Part shown: positions 33,562-47,200 of the stretch, piece by piece | How positions within the stretch are numbered: position 1 is the first letter of the stretch | Layout of the letters: every line of letters begins with the position of its first letter | Assembly (NCBI GenBank): GCA_903813345.2 | Contig: CAIIXF020000011.1 | Coordinates: 30,556,166-30,620,165 of the forward strand | DNA length: 64,000 nt | Reading direction: 5' to 3' | Source of the DNA: Owenia fusiformis | Taxonomy: Eukaryota; Annelida; Polychaeta; Sabellida; Oweniidae | Position numbers and translations under genes: made by a program | Notes under the pieces: model-generated | The model's database searches: none | What the model was told of the DNA's origin: nothing | The model's input: the letters and a program-made list of their open reading frames with translations, nothing else

Positions 33562-35542
33562 AGACTCCAGATGAAATCTGGAGTCTATTGTTTTCGTCAG
33601 TTTTCTTATTATTCTTTTTCTTCTTCTTCTTCTTCTTCTTATTATTCTAACCCAGTTTTCTCAATAACCATAAGGTTTTCAGTAAAGTCAGTCATTTGGT
33701 CAATTTAGGTTTAGAATCTAGTTCCTCGGAAATTGGGTCAAATTTTTATCTAGGTCAAAGGTCAAGAACTAGGTCAAATCCAGTACTTTGTCACTTTTTT
33801 CGATTTTCTCGGTCGTCCTTCAATATTTTCGATCCAGGTTTTTTTCATTGTGTTCCTTATAAAAAAGTAGAAAACCTAGGATGATTTAGTTTTTTGATAT
33901 CTCAAACCGATTTCGAGATATCAGTGTCCGAAAACGAGGTCCAAAAAAAAGTTCTCCGAATCAAATGTCTAGGATATTAGTCTTATAGGAAATTATCTCA
34001 GGATTCCGAATCTGAAAACCAAATTTGAATCAGACTTCCGGTTCGGAAGTTATGGCGTTTTGAAAGCTCAAAAATCGCTAAATTTGGAGCCCATGTTAAG
34101 TCAATGGGAAAAAATATTTTTTTGAAGTGAAAAATAAGAAATATAGACTGAGTTCAGCTAAATATAATAAAAGCTTTTAAAAGAATGGGACCTCAAAAGC
34201 CATCTAGCTTTAAAATTTGGACACCAAAATGCCTAGGTCAAAATCTAGGTCAAATTCAAAGTTTTTGTTGGTTTTTGCGATTCTGACACTACAGATTAAT
34301 TATATTCTTCGAAATTTTGTATACATGTAGCCAAGGATATGCTAATAGTGTTAGCCTTTTGCCGTCAGAAAATATTTTGCCCCACTTTTGAGATATGGTG
34401 TCCGAAAAGTAGGTCAAAATAAAAAATTCTCCAAATATGACGTTTGAGTTATGAATTAAGTATAGAATTTTCTCAGGAATCCGAATCTGTAAACTAAATT
34501 TCAATCCGACTTCTGGTTCGGAAGTTATGACATTTTGAAAGCTCAAAAATTGCTAAATTTGGTGCCCCATGTTATGTCAATGGGAAAAAAGATTTTTTTG
34601 AAGTGTAAAATACAAGATATAGACTAACTACAGCTTAAAATAATGAAAGCCTATGAAAGAAGGGGACCTCGAAGGCTACTTAACTTCAAAATTTGGACAC
34701 CAAAATCCCTAGGTCAAAATCTAGGTCAAATTCAAGGTTTTTCCTTATTTTTGCGATTCTGACACTACAGATTAATTATATTCTTCGAAATTTTGTATAC
34801 ATGTAGCCAAGAGTGTGCTTATAGTGTTAGCCTTTTGCCGTCAGAAAGTATTTTGCCCCACTTTTGAGATATGGTATCCGAAAAGTAGGTTAAAATAAAA
34901 AAATCTCCAAATTTAACGTTTGAGTTATGAAATAAGTATAGAATTTTCTCAGGAATCCGAATCTACAAACCAAATTTCGATCCGACTTCTAGTTCCGAAG
35001 TTATGGCGTGTCCGAAAAGTAGGTCAAAATAAAAATTCGCCAAATTTAACGTATGAGTTATGAATTAGGGGTAGAATTTTGTCAGGAATCCGAATCTTTA
35101 AATCAAATTTCGATTCGACTCCTGGTTCGGAAGTTATGGCGTTTTGAAATTTCGGAAAATCAATCTGATGGTATCCTGATAGAAAGTCAAGAGTAGAGAA
35201 GAAAATATTGAAAAATTCATCCATCCTTCCTATCTGATCTTACCCTATCCTATCCTATCCTATCCTATCTTTCCTATCTATCCTTCCTTCGTATCATTTC
35301 CTTCCTATCCTTCCTATCCTATCCTCTCCTATCATATCCTTTCTTCCTATTCTGTTCTATCCTATCCTTCTTTCTTATTCTATCCTATCGTTCCTTCCTA
35401 TTCTATCCTATCCTACCTTCCTATTTTATCCATCCATCTTTTTCTTGTTATTTTGGATGACTCGGCTTATTCTGGATGACTCGGCTAAAAAAAGTCTAGA
35501 TCTGGAGTCTGAAATTGAACTCGTTCAATTTCCAAAATCTAG
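33562..35542 (+). mobile_element. Complete family A element, 1.98 kb
   Basis: Palindrome, (TTC)n leader, DR1 at 33752, three body monomers, CTATCC-type pyrimidine tract (35222-35440), 19-bp repeats, hairpin with CTAG. Confidence 0.75.
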
Positions 35543-36965
35543 TTATTATTCTTTTTATTCTTATTCTAACCCAGTTTTCTCAATAACCATAAGGTTTTCA
35601 GTAAAGTCAGTCATTTGGTCAATTTAGGTCCAGAATCTAGTTCCTGGGAAATTGGGTCAAATTTTTATCTAGGTCAAAGGTCAAGAACTAGGTCAAATCC
35701 AGTACTTTGTCACTTTTTTCGATTTTCTCGGTCGTCCTTCAATATTTTCGATCCGGGTTTTTTTCATTGTGTTCCTTATAAAAAAGTAGAAAACCTAGGG
35801 TCGATTTAGTTTTTTGATATCTCAAACCGATTTCGAGATATCAGTGTCCGAAAACAAGGTCCAAAAAAAAGTTCTCAGAATCAAATGTCCAGGATATTAG
35901 TCATATAGGAAATTTTCTCAGGATTCCGAATCTGAAAACCAAATTTAGATCGAACTTCCGGTTCAGAAGTTATGGCGTTTTGAAAGCTCAAAAATCGCTA
36001 AATTTGGTGCCCATGTTAAGTCAATGGGAAAAAAGATTTTTTTGAAGTAAAAAATATGAAATATAGACTGAGTTTAGCTAAATATAATGAAAGCTTTTAA
36101 AAGAATGGGACCTCAAAAGCCATCTAGCTTCAAAATTTGGACACCAAAATGCCTAGGTCAAAATCTAGGTCAAATTCAAAGTTTTCCTTATTTTTGCGAT
36201 TCTGACACTACAGATTAATTATATTCTTCGAAATTTTGTATACATGTAGCCAAGAGTACGCTAATAGTGTTAGCCTTTTGCCGTCAGAAAGTATTTTGAC
36301 CCACTTTTGAGATATGGTGTCCGAAAAGTAGGTCAAAATAAAAAGTTCTCCAAATTTAACGTTTGAGTTATGAATTAAGAATAGAATCTTCTCAGAAATC
36401 CGAATCAGCAAACCAAATTTCAATTCGACTTCCGGTTCCGAAGTTATGGCGTGTCCGAAAAGTAGGTCAAAATAAAAATTCGCCAAATTTAACGTATGAG
36501 TTATGAATTAGGGGAAGAATTTTGTCAGGAATCCGAATCTGCAAATCAAATTTCAATCCGACTTCTGGTTCGGAAGTTATGACGTTTTGAAATTTCAAGA
36601 AAAATCGATCTGATGGTATCCTGATAGAAAGTCAAGAGTAGAGAAGAAAATATTGAAAAATGCATCCATCCTTCCTTTCTGATCCTATCCTATCCTTCCT
36701 ATCTACCCTTGCTTCGTATCCTCTCCTTCCTATCCTTCCTATTCTATCCCTTCTTCCTATTCTGTTATATCATTCTTTCCTATTCTATCCTATAGTTCCT
36801 TCCTATTCTATCCTATCCTTCCTTCCTTTTTCATCCATCCATCCATTCATCTTTTTCTGGATGACTTAGATTATTTTGAATGACTTGGCTTATTCTGGAT
36901 GACTCGGCTGAAAAAAGTCTAGATCTGGAGTCTGAAATTGAACTCGTTCAATTTCCAAAATCTAG
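35543..36965 (+). mobile_element. Resumed family A body and 3' end
   Basis: It begins TTATTATTC with a leader but no palindrome. It holds DR1, body monomers, pyrimidine tract, 19-bp repeats and a terminal hairpin ending in CTAG. Confidence 0.65.
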
Positions 36966-38843
36966 TTATTATTATTATTCTAAGCAAGTTTTCTCAATAA
37001 CTGTAAAATCTTCAGTTAAGACAATCATTTGGTCAATTTAGGTTCAGAATCTAGTTCCTCGGAAATTGGGTCAAATTTTTATCTAGGTCAAAGGTCGAGA
37101 ACTAGGTCAAATCCAGTACTTTGTCACTTTTTGCGATTTTCTCGGTCGTCCTTCAATATTTTCGATCCGGGTTTTTTTCATTGAGTTTCCTATAAAAAAG
37201 TAGAAAATCTAGGGTCGATTTAGTTTTTTGATATCTCAAACCGATTTCGAGATATCAGTGTCCGAAAACGAGGTCCAAAAAAAAATTCTCCGAATTAAAT
37301 GTCCAGGATATTAGTCTTATAGGAAATTTTCTCAGAATTCCGAATCTGAAAACGAAATTTGGATCAGACTTCCGGTTCTGAAGTTATGGCGTTTTGAAAG
37401 CTCAAAAATCGCTAAATTTGGAGCCCATGTTAAGTCAATGGGAAAAAAGATTTTATTGAAGTGAAAAATACGAAATATAGACTGAGTTCAGCTAAATATA
37501 ATGAAAGCTTTTAAAAGAAAGGGACCTCAAAAGCCATCTAGCTTTAAAATTTGGACACCAAAATGCCTAGGTCAAAATCTAGGTCAAATTGAAAGTTTTT
37601 CCTTATTTTTGCGATTCTGACACTACAGATTAATTATATTCTTCGAAATTTTGTATACATGTAGCCAAGAGTATGCTAATAGTGTGAGCCTTTTGCCGTC
37701 AGAAAGTATTTTGCCCCACTTTTGAGATATGGTGTCCGAAAAGTAGGTCAAAATAAAAAATTCTCCAAATTTAACGTGTGAGTAATGAACTAAGTAAAGA
37801 ATTTTCCCAGGAATCCGAATCTGCAAACCAAATTTCGATCCGACTTCCGGTTCGGAAGTAATGTCATTTTGAAAGCTCAAAAATCGCTAAATTTGGTGCC
37901 CCATGTTATGTCAATGGGAAAAAAGATTTTTTTTGAAGTGTAAAATACGAGATATAGACTAAGTACAGCTTAAAATAATGAAAGCCTATGAAAGAAGGGA
38001 ACCTCGAAGGCTACCTAACTTCAAAATTTGGACACCAAAATCCCTAGGTCAAAATCTAGGTCAAATTCATAGTTTATCCTTTTTTTGCGATTCTGACACT
38101 ACACTTTAATTATATTCCTCAAAATTGTGTATACATGTAGCCAAGAGTGTGCTAATAGCGTTAGCCTTTTGCCGTCAGAAAGTATTTTGACCCACTTTTG
38201 AGATATGGTATCCGAAAAGTAGGTCAAAATAAAAAGTTCTCCAAATTTAACGTTTGAGTTATGAATTAAGTATAAAATTTTCTCAGAAATTCGAATCTGC
38301 AAACTAAATTTCAATCCGACTTCCGGTTCCGAAGTTATGGCGTGTCCGAAAAGTGGGTCAAAATAAAAATTCGCCAAATTTAATGTTTGAGTTATGAATT
38401 AGAGGTACAATTTTGTCAGAAATCCGAATCTGCAAATCAAATTTCGATCCGACTTCCGGTTCGGAAGTTATGGCGTTTTGAAATTTCAAGAAAAATCGAT
38501 CTGATGGTATCCTGATAGAAAGTCAAGAATAGAGAAGAAAATATTGAAAATACATCCATCCTTCCTTTCTGATCCTATCCTATCCTTCCTATCTACCCTT
38601 GCTTCGTATCCTCTCCTTCCTATTCTATCCCTTCTTCCTATTCTATTCTATCCTTCTTTCCTATTCTATCCTATCGTTCCTTCCTATTCTATCCTATCCT
38701 TCCTTTTTTATCCATCCATCCATCCTTCTTTTTCTTAATGACTTAGCTTATTTTGGATTACTTGGTTTATTCTGGATGACTCGGCTAAAAAAAGTCTAGA
38801 TCTGGAGTCTGAAATTGAACTTCGTTCAATTTCCAAAATCTAG
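36966..38843 (+). mobile_element. Resumed family A body and 3' end
   Basis: The leader is of CTAAGCAAG type and there is no palindrome. Body monomers, pyrimidine tract, 19-bp repeats, hairpin, CTAG. Confidence 0.65.
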
Positions 38844-39341
38844 TTATTATTATTATTTTTCTCTACACGTTTTCTCAGTAACTAGAAGACATTGAGTCAA
38901 GACCTGTATATGGTCAATTTAGGTCCAGTATCTAGTTCCTCGGAAATTGGGTCAATTTTTTATCTAGGTCAAAGGTCAAGAACTAGGTCGAATCCAGTAC
39001 TTTGTCACTTTTTTCGATTTTCTCGGTCGTCCTTCAATATTTTTGATCCGGGTTTTTTTCATCGTGTTCCTTATAAAAAAGTAGGAAATCTAGAGTCGAT
39101 TTAGTTTTTTGATATCTCAAACCGATTTCGAGATATCAGTGTCCGAAAACGAGGTCCAAAAAAAAGTTCTCCGAATCCAATATCGAGGATATCAGTCTTA
39201 TAGAAAATTTTCTCAGGATTCCGAATCTGAAAACCGAATTGAAATCCGACTTCTGGTTCAGGAGTTATGACGTTTTGAAAGTTCGAGAAAAATCGATCTG
39301 ATGGTACCCTTATAGAATGTCAAGAAAAGTAAAAAAGATTG
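38844..39341 (+). mobile_element. Truncated family A body without 3' end
   Basis: Leader (TTTCTCTACACGTTTTCTC) and the first body block, then a jump at AAAAGTAAAAAAGATTG straight into another TTATTC leader. The pyrimidine tract, hairpin and CTAG are absent. It is the one clear break in the bracket order. Confidence 0.65.
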
Positions 39342-40751
39342 TTATTCTTCTACCCACGTTTTCTCCTTAACTAGAAGACATTGAGTCAAGTCCTGTATAT
39401 GGTCAATTTAAGTCCATTATCTAGTTTCTTGAAAATTGGGTCAATTTTTTATCTAGGTCAAAGGTCAAGAACTAGGTCAAATCTTACATTTTCAACATTC
39501 TATCAATTATCTACGTCGTTATTTATCGAAACGTCTTCGTCTTTTTTTCATCATGTAGCTTAGAAAAAGCCCTTTCATAAGTGTCACTGTTCTTTTTTAA
39601 TTACTCTTACCGATTTTGAAATATGGCGTCCAGAAAGTAGGTCAAAACAAAAGTTCTCCAAATTCAGGGTATGAGTTATGAATTAGGGGTAGAATTTTGT
39701 CAGGAATCGGAATCTGCAAACCAAATTTCGATCCGACTTCCTGTTCGGAAGTTATGGCATTTTGAAAGCTCAAAAATCGCTAAATTTGGTGCCCATGTTA
39801 AGTCAATGGGAAATTTTTTTTTTGAAGTGAAGAATACGAAATGTAGACTGAGTTCAGCTTAGTATAATCAAAGCCTTTAAAAGAAGGGGACCTCAAAAGC
39901 CACATAGCTTCAAAATTTGGACATCAAAATGCCTAGGTCAAAATCTAGGTCAAATTCAAAGTTTTTTCTTATTTTTTGATTCTGACACTACACTTTAATT
40001 ATATTCTTCGAAATTGTGTATACATGTAGCCAAGAGTATGCTAATAGCGTTAGCCTTTTGCCGTCAGAAAGTATTTTGAACCACTTTTGAGATATGGTGT
40101 CCGAAAAGTAGGTCAAAATAAAAAGTTCTCCAAATTTAACGTTTGAGTTTTGAATTAAGAATAGAATTTTCTCAGAAATCCGAATCCGCAAACCAAATTT
40201 CGATCCGACTTCCGGTTCCGAAGTTATGGCGTGTCCAAAAAGTAGGTCAAAATAAAAATTCGCCAAATTTAACGTATGAGTTATGAAATAGGGGTAGAAT
40301 TTTGTCAGGAATCCGAATCTTTAAATCAAATTTCGATCCGACTTCCGGTTCGGAAGTTATGGCGTTTTGAAATTTCGGAAAATTGATCTGATGGTATCCT
40401 GATAGAAAGTCAAGAGTAGAGAAGAAAATATTGAAAAATTCATCAATCCATCCTTCCTATCTGATCCTATCCTTCCTATCTATCCTTCCTTCGTATCCTT
40501 TCCTTCCTATCCTTCCTATCCTCTCCTATCATATCCTTTCTTCCTATTCTGTTCTATCCTATCCTTCTTTCTTATTCTATCCTATCGTTCCTTCCCATTC
40601 TATCCTATCCTACCTTCCTATTTTATCCATCCATCTTATTCTGGATGACTCAGCTTATTCTGGATGACTCGGCTTATTTTAGATGACTGGGCTTAAAAAA
40701 AGTCTAGATCTGGAGTCTGAAATTGAACTTCGTTCAATTTCCAAAGTCTAG
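39342..40751 (+). mobile_element. Family A body and 3' end without its own palindrome
   Basis: Leader TTATTCTTCTACCCACG, DR1 (about 39457), body, pyrimidine tract, GGATGACTC repeats, hairpin, CTAG. Confidence 0.6.
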
Positions 40752-42602
40752 TTATTATTCTAAACCAGTTTTCTCAATAACCATAAGGTTTTCAGTAAAG
40801 TCAGTCATTTGGTCAATTTAGGTCCAGAATCTAGTTCCTCGGAAATTGGGTCAAATTTTTATCTAGGTCAAAGGTCAAGAACTAGGTCAAATCCAGTACT
40901 TTGTCACTTTTTTCGATTTTCTCGGTCGTCCTTCAATATTTTCGATCCGGGTTTTTTTCATTGTGTTCCTCATAAAAAAGTAGGAAATCTAGGGTCGATT
41001 TAGTTTTTTGATATCTCAAACCGATTTCGAGATATCAGTGTCCGAAAACGAGGTCCAAAAAAAGTTCTCCGAATCAAATTTCTAGGATAAAAGTCTTATA
41101 GAATATTTTCTCAGGATTCCGAATCTGAAAACCAAATTCGGATCGGACTTCCGGTTCGGAAGTTATGGCGATTTGAAAGCTCAAAAATCGCTAAATTTGG
41201 TGCCTATGTTAAGTCAATGGGAAAAAATATTTTTTTGAAGTGAAAAATACGAAAAATAGACTGAGTTCAGCTAAATATAATGAAAGCTTTTAAAAGAATG
41301 GGAACTCAAAAGCCATCTAGCTTCTAAATTTGGACACCAAAATGCCTAGGTCAAATTCTAGGTCAAATTCAAAGTTTTTCCTTATTTTTGCTATTCTGAC
41401 ACTACAGATTAATTATATTCTTTGAAATTTTGTATACATGTAGCCAAGAGTGTGTTAATAGTGTTAGCCTTTTGCCGTCAGAAAGTATTTTGCCCCACTT
41501 TTGAGATATGGTGTCCGAAAAGTAGGTCAAAATAAAAAATTCTCCAAATTTAACGTGTGAGTTATGAACTAAGTATAGAATTTCCTCAGGAATCCAAATC
41601 TGCAAACCAAATTTCGATCCGACTACCAGTTCGGAAGTTATGACATTTTAAAAGCTCAAAAATTGCTAAATTTGGTGCCCCATGTTATGTCAATGGGAAA
41701 AAATATTTTTTTGAAGTGAAAAATACGGAATATAGACTGAGTTCAGCTTCATATAATCAAAGCCTTTAAAAGAAGGGGACCTCAAAAGCCATCTAGCTTC
41801 ACAATTTTGACACCGAAATGCCTAGGTCAAAATCTAGGTCAAATTCATAGGTTTTTCTTATTTTTTCGATTCTGACACTACACTTTAATTATATTCTTCG
41901 AAATTGTGTATACATGTAGCCAAGAATATGCTATTAGTGTTAGCCTTTTGCCGTCAGAAAGTATTTTGACCCACTTTTGAGATATGGTGTCCGAAAAGTA
42001 GGTCTAAATAAAAGGTTCTCCAAATTGAATATATGAGTTATGAATTAAGGGTAGAATTCTGTCAGGAATCCGAATCTGCAAACCAAATGTCGATCCGACT
42101 TCCGGTTCGGAAGTTATGGCGTGTCCGAAAAGTAGGTCAAAATAAAAAATCTCCAAATTTAAAGTATGAGCTATGAATTAGGGGTAGAATTTTGTCAGGA
42201 ATCCGAATCTGCAAACCAAATTTCGATCCGACCTCCGGTTCGGAAGTGATAGCGTTTTGAAATTTCGAGAAAAATCAATCTGATGGTATCCTGATAGAAA
42301 GTCAAGAGTAGAGAAGAAAATATAGAAAAAATCATCCATCCTTCCTTCATATCTTTTCCTTCCTATCCTTCCTATCCTATCCTATCCTTTCTTCCTATTC
42401 TATTCTATCCTATCCTTCTTTCTTATTCTATCCTATCGTTCTTTCCTATTCTATCCTATCCTACCTTCCTATTTTATTTATCCATCTCTTTCTAGATGAC
42501 TCAGCTTATTTTGGATGACTCGGCTTATTCTGGATGACTCGGCTAAAAAAAAGTCTAGATCTGGAGTCTGAAATTGAACTTCGTTCAATTTCCAAAATCT
42601 AG
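40752..42602 (+). mobile_element. Family A body and 3' end without its own palindrome
   Basis: Leader TTATTATTCTAAACCAG, DR1 at 40865, three body monomers plus 133-bp repeats, tract, hairpin, CTAG. It has no free start palindrome left to pair with. Confidence 0.6.
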
Positions 42603-42610
42603 TTATTATT

Positions 42611-44091
42611 AGACTCCAGATTGAAAATCTGGAGTCTATTGTTTTTGCCAGTATTCTTATTATTATTATTCTTATTATTCCGTAGCCGTTATTTCAGAAA
42701 CTATAAGGTATCCAGTAAAGACCATTATACAGTTTATTTAGGTTCAGTATCTAGTTGGTGGGAAATTGGGTCAAATTTTTATCTAGGTCAAAGGTCAGGA
42801 ACTGGGTCAAATCCAGTACTTTGTCACTTTTTTCGATTTTCTCAGTCGTCCTTCAATATTTTCGATCCGGGTTTTTTTCATTGTGTTCCTTATAAAAAAG
42901 TAGGAAAGCTAGGGTCGACTTAGTTTTTTGATATCTCAAACCGATTTCGAGATATCAGTGTCCGAAAACGAGGTCCAAAAAAAAGTTCTCCAAATCAAAT
43001 GTCCAGGATATTAGTCTTATAGGGAATTTTCTCAGGATTCCGAATCTGAAAACCAAATTCGGATCAACCTTCCGGTTCGGAAGTTATGGCGTTTTGAAAA
43101 CTCAAAAATCGCTAAATTTGGTGCCCATGTTAAGTCAATGGGAAAAAAGATTTTTTTGAAGTGAAAAATACAAAATATAGACTGAGTTCAGCTTCATATA
43201 ATCAAAGCCTTTAAAAGAAGGGGACCTCAAAAGCCACATAGCTTCAAAATTTGGACACCAAAATGCCTAGGTCAAAATCTAGGTCAATTTCCAAGTTTTT
43301 TCTTATTTTTGCGATTCTGACACTACACTTTAATTATATTCTTCGAAATTGTGTATACATGTAGCCAAGAGTGTGCTAATAGCGTTAGCCTTTTGCCGTC
43401 AGAAAGTATTTTGACCCACTTTTGAGATATGGTGTCCGAAAAGTAGGTCAAAATAGAAAGTTCTCCAAATTTAACGTTTGAGTTATGAATTAAGGATAGA
43501 ATTTTCTCAGAAATCCGAATCTGCAAACCAAATTTGGATCCGACTTCCGGTTCCGAAGTTATGGCGTGTCCAAAAAGTAGGTCAAAATAAAAATTCGCCA
43601 AATTTAATGTATGAGTTGTGAGTTAGGGGTAGAATTTTGTCAGGAATCTGAATCTTTAAATCAAATTTAGATCCGACTTCCGGTTCGGAGGTTATGGCGT
43701 TTTGGAATTTCGGAAAATCGATCTGATGGTATCCTGATAGAAAGTCAAGAGTAGAGAAGAAAATATTGAAAAATTCATCCATCCTTCCTATCTGATCCTA
43801 TCCTATCCTATCCTTCCTATCTATCCTTCCTTCGTATCCTTTCCTTCCTATCCTTCCTATCCTCTCCTATCATATCCTTTCTTCCTATTCTGTTCTATCC
43901 TATCCTTCTTTCTTATTCTATCCTATCGTTCCTTCCCATTCTATCCTATCCTACCTTCCTATTTTATCCATCCATCTTATTCTAGATGACTCAGCTTATT
44001 CTGGATGACTCGGCTTATTTTAGATGACTGGGCTTAAAAAAGTCTAGATCTGGAGTCTGAAATTGAACTTCGTTCAATTTCCAAAGTCTAG
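42611..44091 (+). mobile_element. Complete family A element with variant leader, 1.48 kb
   Basis: Palindrome with loop TGAAA. The leader (CCGTAGCCGTTATTTCAG) is unlike the other copies. Body, tract, hairpin and CTAG are typical. Confidence 0.7.
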
Positions 44092-44105
44092 TTATTATTA
44101 TTATT

Positions 44106-44179
44106 AGACTCCAGATGTCAATCTGGAGTCTATTGTTTTTGTCAGTATTCTTATTATTCTTTCTTTATTATTCTTTATT
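44106..44179 (+). mobile_element. 5' end of a family A element, split
   Basis: Palindrome with loop GTCA (AGACTCCAGAT-gtca-ATCTGGAGTCT) and a T-rich leader. By pairing, its body is 48562-49966. Confidence 0.6.
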
Positions 44180-44229
44180 AGACTCCAGATGTCAATCTGG
44201 AGTCTATTGTTTTTGCCAGTATTCTTATT
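44180..44229 (+). mobile_element. 5' end of a family A element, split
   Basis: Same GTCA loop. By pairing, its body is 45765-47192. Confidence 0.6.
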
Positions 44230-45764
44230 AGACTCCAGATGTCAATCTGGAGTCTATTGTTTTTGCCAGTATTCTTCTTCTTTATTCTTATTCTTATTAT
44301 TATTCTTCTACAAACGTTTTCTCGTTAACTAGAAGACATTGAGTCAAGTCCTGTATATGGTCAATTTAGGTCCAGTATCTAGTTTCTGGGAAATTGGGTC
44401 AATTTTTTATCTAGGTCAAAGGTCAAGAACTAGGTCAAATCCAGTACTTTGTCACTTTTTTGAATTTTCTCAGTCGTCCTTCAATATTTTCGATCCAGGT
44501 TTTTTTCATTGTGTTCCTCATAAAAAAGTAGGAAAGCTAGGGTCGATTTAGTTTTTTGATATCTCAAACCGATTTTGAGATATGGTGTCCGGAAAGTAGG
44601 TCACACCAAAACGTGCTCCAAATTCAATGTATGAGTTATGAATTAGGGGTAGAATTTTGTCAGAAATCCGAATCTGCAAACCAAATTTCGATCCGACTTC
44701 TGGTTTGGAAGTTATGGCGTTTTAAAAACTCAAAAATCGCTAAATTTTGTGCCCATGTTAAGTCAATGGGAAAAAAGATTTTTTTGAAGTGAAAAATATG
44801 AAATATAGACTGAGTTCAGCTTAATTAAATGAAAGGCTTCAAAAGAAGGGGACCTCAAAAGCCATCTAGCTTCAGAATTTGGACACCAAAATTCCTATGT
44901 CAAAATCTAGGTCAAATTCAAAGGTTTTCCTTATTTTTGTGATTCTGACACTACACTTCAATTATATTCTTCGAAATTGTGTATACATGTAGCCAAGAGT
45001 CTGCTAATAGTGTTAGCCTTTTGCCGTCAGAAAGTATTTTGAGCCACTTTTGAGATATGGTGTCCGAAAAGTAGGTCAAAATAAAAAGTTCTCCAAATTT
45101 AATGTAGGAGTTATGACTTAGAGGTAGAATTTTGTCAGGAATCCGAATCTGCAAACAAAATTTCGATCCGACTTCCGGTTCGGAAGTTATGGTTTGTCCG
45201 AAAAGTAGGTCAAAATAAAAATTCGCCAAATTTAACGTATGAGTTATGAATTAGGGGTAGAATTTTGTCAGGAATCTGAATCTTTAAATCAAATTTCGAT
45301 CCGACTTCCGGTTCGGAAGTTATGGCGTTTTGAAATTTCGGAAAATCGATCTGATGGCATCCTGATAGAAAGTCAAGAGTAGAGAAGAAAATATTGAAAA
45401 ATTCATCCATCCTTCCTATCTGATCTTATCCTATCCTATCCTTCCTATCTATCCTTCCTTCATATCTTTTCTCCTTCCTATCCTCTCCTATCATATCCTT
45501 TCTTCCTATTCTGTTCTATCCTATCCTTCCTATCCTCTCCTATCATATCCTTTCTTCCTATTCTGTTCTATCCTATCCTTCTTTCTTATTCTATCCTATC
45601 GTTCTTTCCTATTCTATCCTATCCTACCTTCCTATTTTATCCATCCATCTTATTCTGGATGACTCAGCTTATTCTGGATGATTCGGCTTATTTTAGATGA
45701 CTGGGCTTAAAAAAGTCTAGATCTGGAGTCTGAAATTGAACTTCGTTCAATTTCCAAAGTCTAG
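44230..45764 (+). mobile_element. Complete family A element, 1.5 kb
   Basis: GTCA-loop palindrome, leader CTACAAACGTTTTCTCGTTAAC, DR1 at about 44411, body. The pyrimidine tract carries an internal duplication (45470-45560). Hairpin, CTAG. Confidence 0.7.
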
Positions 45765-47192
45765 TTATTCTTTCTTTATTATTCTTTCTTATTATTCTTT
45801 CCCAGTTTTCTCGTTAACTAGAAAATATTGAGTCAAGTCTTATATATGGTCCATTTAGGTCCTAGATCTAGTTACTCGGAAATTGGGTCAAATTTTTATC
45901 TAGGTCAAAGGTCAAGAACTAGGTCAAATCCAGTACTTTGTCACTTTTTTCGATTTTCTCGGTCGTCCTTCAATATTTTCGATCCAGTTTTTTTTCATTG
46001 TGTTCCTTATAAAAAAGTAGGAAACCTAGGGTCGATTTAGTTTTTTGATATCTCAAACCGATTTCGAGATATCAGTGTCCGAAAACGAGGTCCAAAGCAA
46101 AGTTCTCCGAATCAAATGTTCAGGATATTAGTCTTATAGGAAATTTTCTCAGGATTCCGAATCTAAAAACGAAATTTGGATCCGACTTCCAGTTCGGAAG
46201 TTATGGCGTTTTGAAAACTCAAAAATCGCTAAATTTGGTGCCCATGTTAAGTCAATGGGAAAAAATATTTTTTTGAAGTGAAAAATACGGAATATAGACT
46301 GAGTTCAGCTTCATATAATCAAAGCCCATAAAAGAAGGGGACCTCAAAAGCCATCTAGCTTCACAATTTGGACACCGAAATGCCTAGGTCAAAATCTAGG
46401 TCAAATTCATAGGTTTTCCTTATTTTTTCGATTCTGACACTACACTTTAATTATATTCTTCGAAATTCTGTATACATGTAGCCAAGAATATGCTAATAGT
46501 GTTAGCCTTTTGCCGTCAGAAAGTATTTTGACCCACTTTTGAGATATGGTGTCCGAAAAGTAGGTCAAAATAAAAAGTTCTCCAAATTGAATATATGAGT
46601 TATGAATTAAGGGTAGAATTCTGTCAGGAATCTGAATCTGCAAACCAAATTTCAATCCGACTTCCGGTTCGGAAGTTATGGCGTGTCCGAAAAGTAGGTC
46701 AAAATAAAAAATCTCCAAATTTAATGTATGAGTTATGAATTAGGGGTAGAATTTTGTCATGAATCCGAATCTGAAAACCAAATTTCGATCCGACTACCGG
46801 TTCGGAAGTGATAGCGTTTTGAAATTTCGAGAAAAATCGATCTGATGGTATCCTGATAGAAAGTCAAGAGTAGAGAAGAAAATATTGAAAAATTCATCCA
46901 TCCTTCCTATCTCATCCTACCCTATCCTTCCTATCTATCCTTCCTTCATATCTTTTCCTTCCTATCCTATCCTATCCTTTCTTCCTATTCTATTCTATCC
47001 TATCCTTCTTTCTTATTCTATCCTATCGTTCTTTCCTATTCTATCCTATCCTACCTTCCTATTTTATTTATCCATCTCTTTCTAGATGACTCAGCTTATT
47101 CTGGATGACTCGGCTTATTCTGGATGACTCGGCTAAAAAAAAGTCTAGATCTGGAGTCTGAAATTGAACTTCGTTCAATTTCCAAAATCTAG
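45765..47192 (+). mobile_element. Resumed family A body and 3' end
   Basis: Leader TTATTCTTTCTTTATT...CCCAGTTTTCTCGTTAAC without palindrome; body, tract, 19-bp repeats, hairpin, CTAG. Confidence 0.65.
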
Positions 47193-47200
47193 TTATTATT

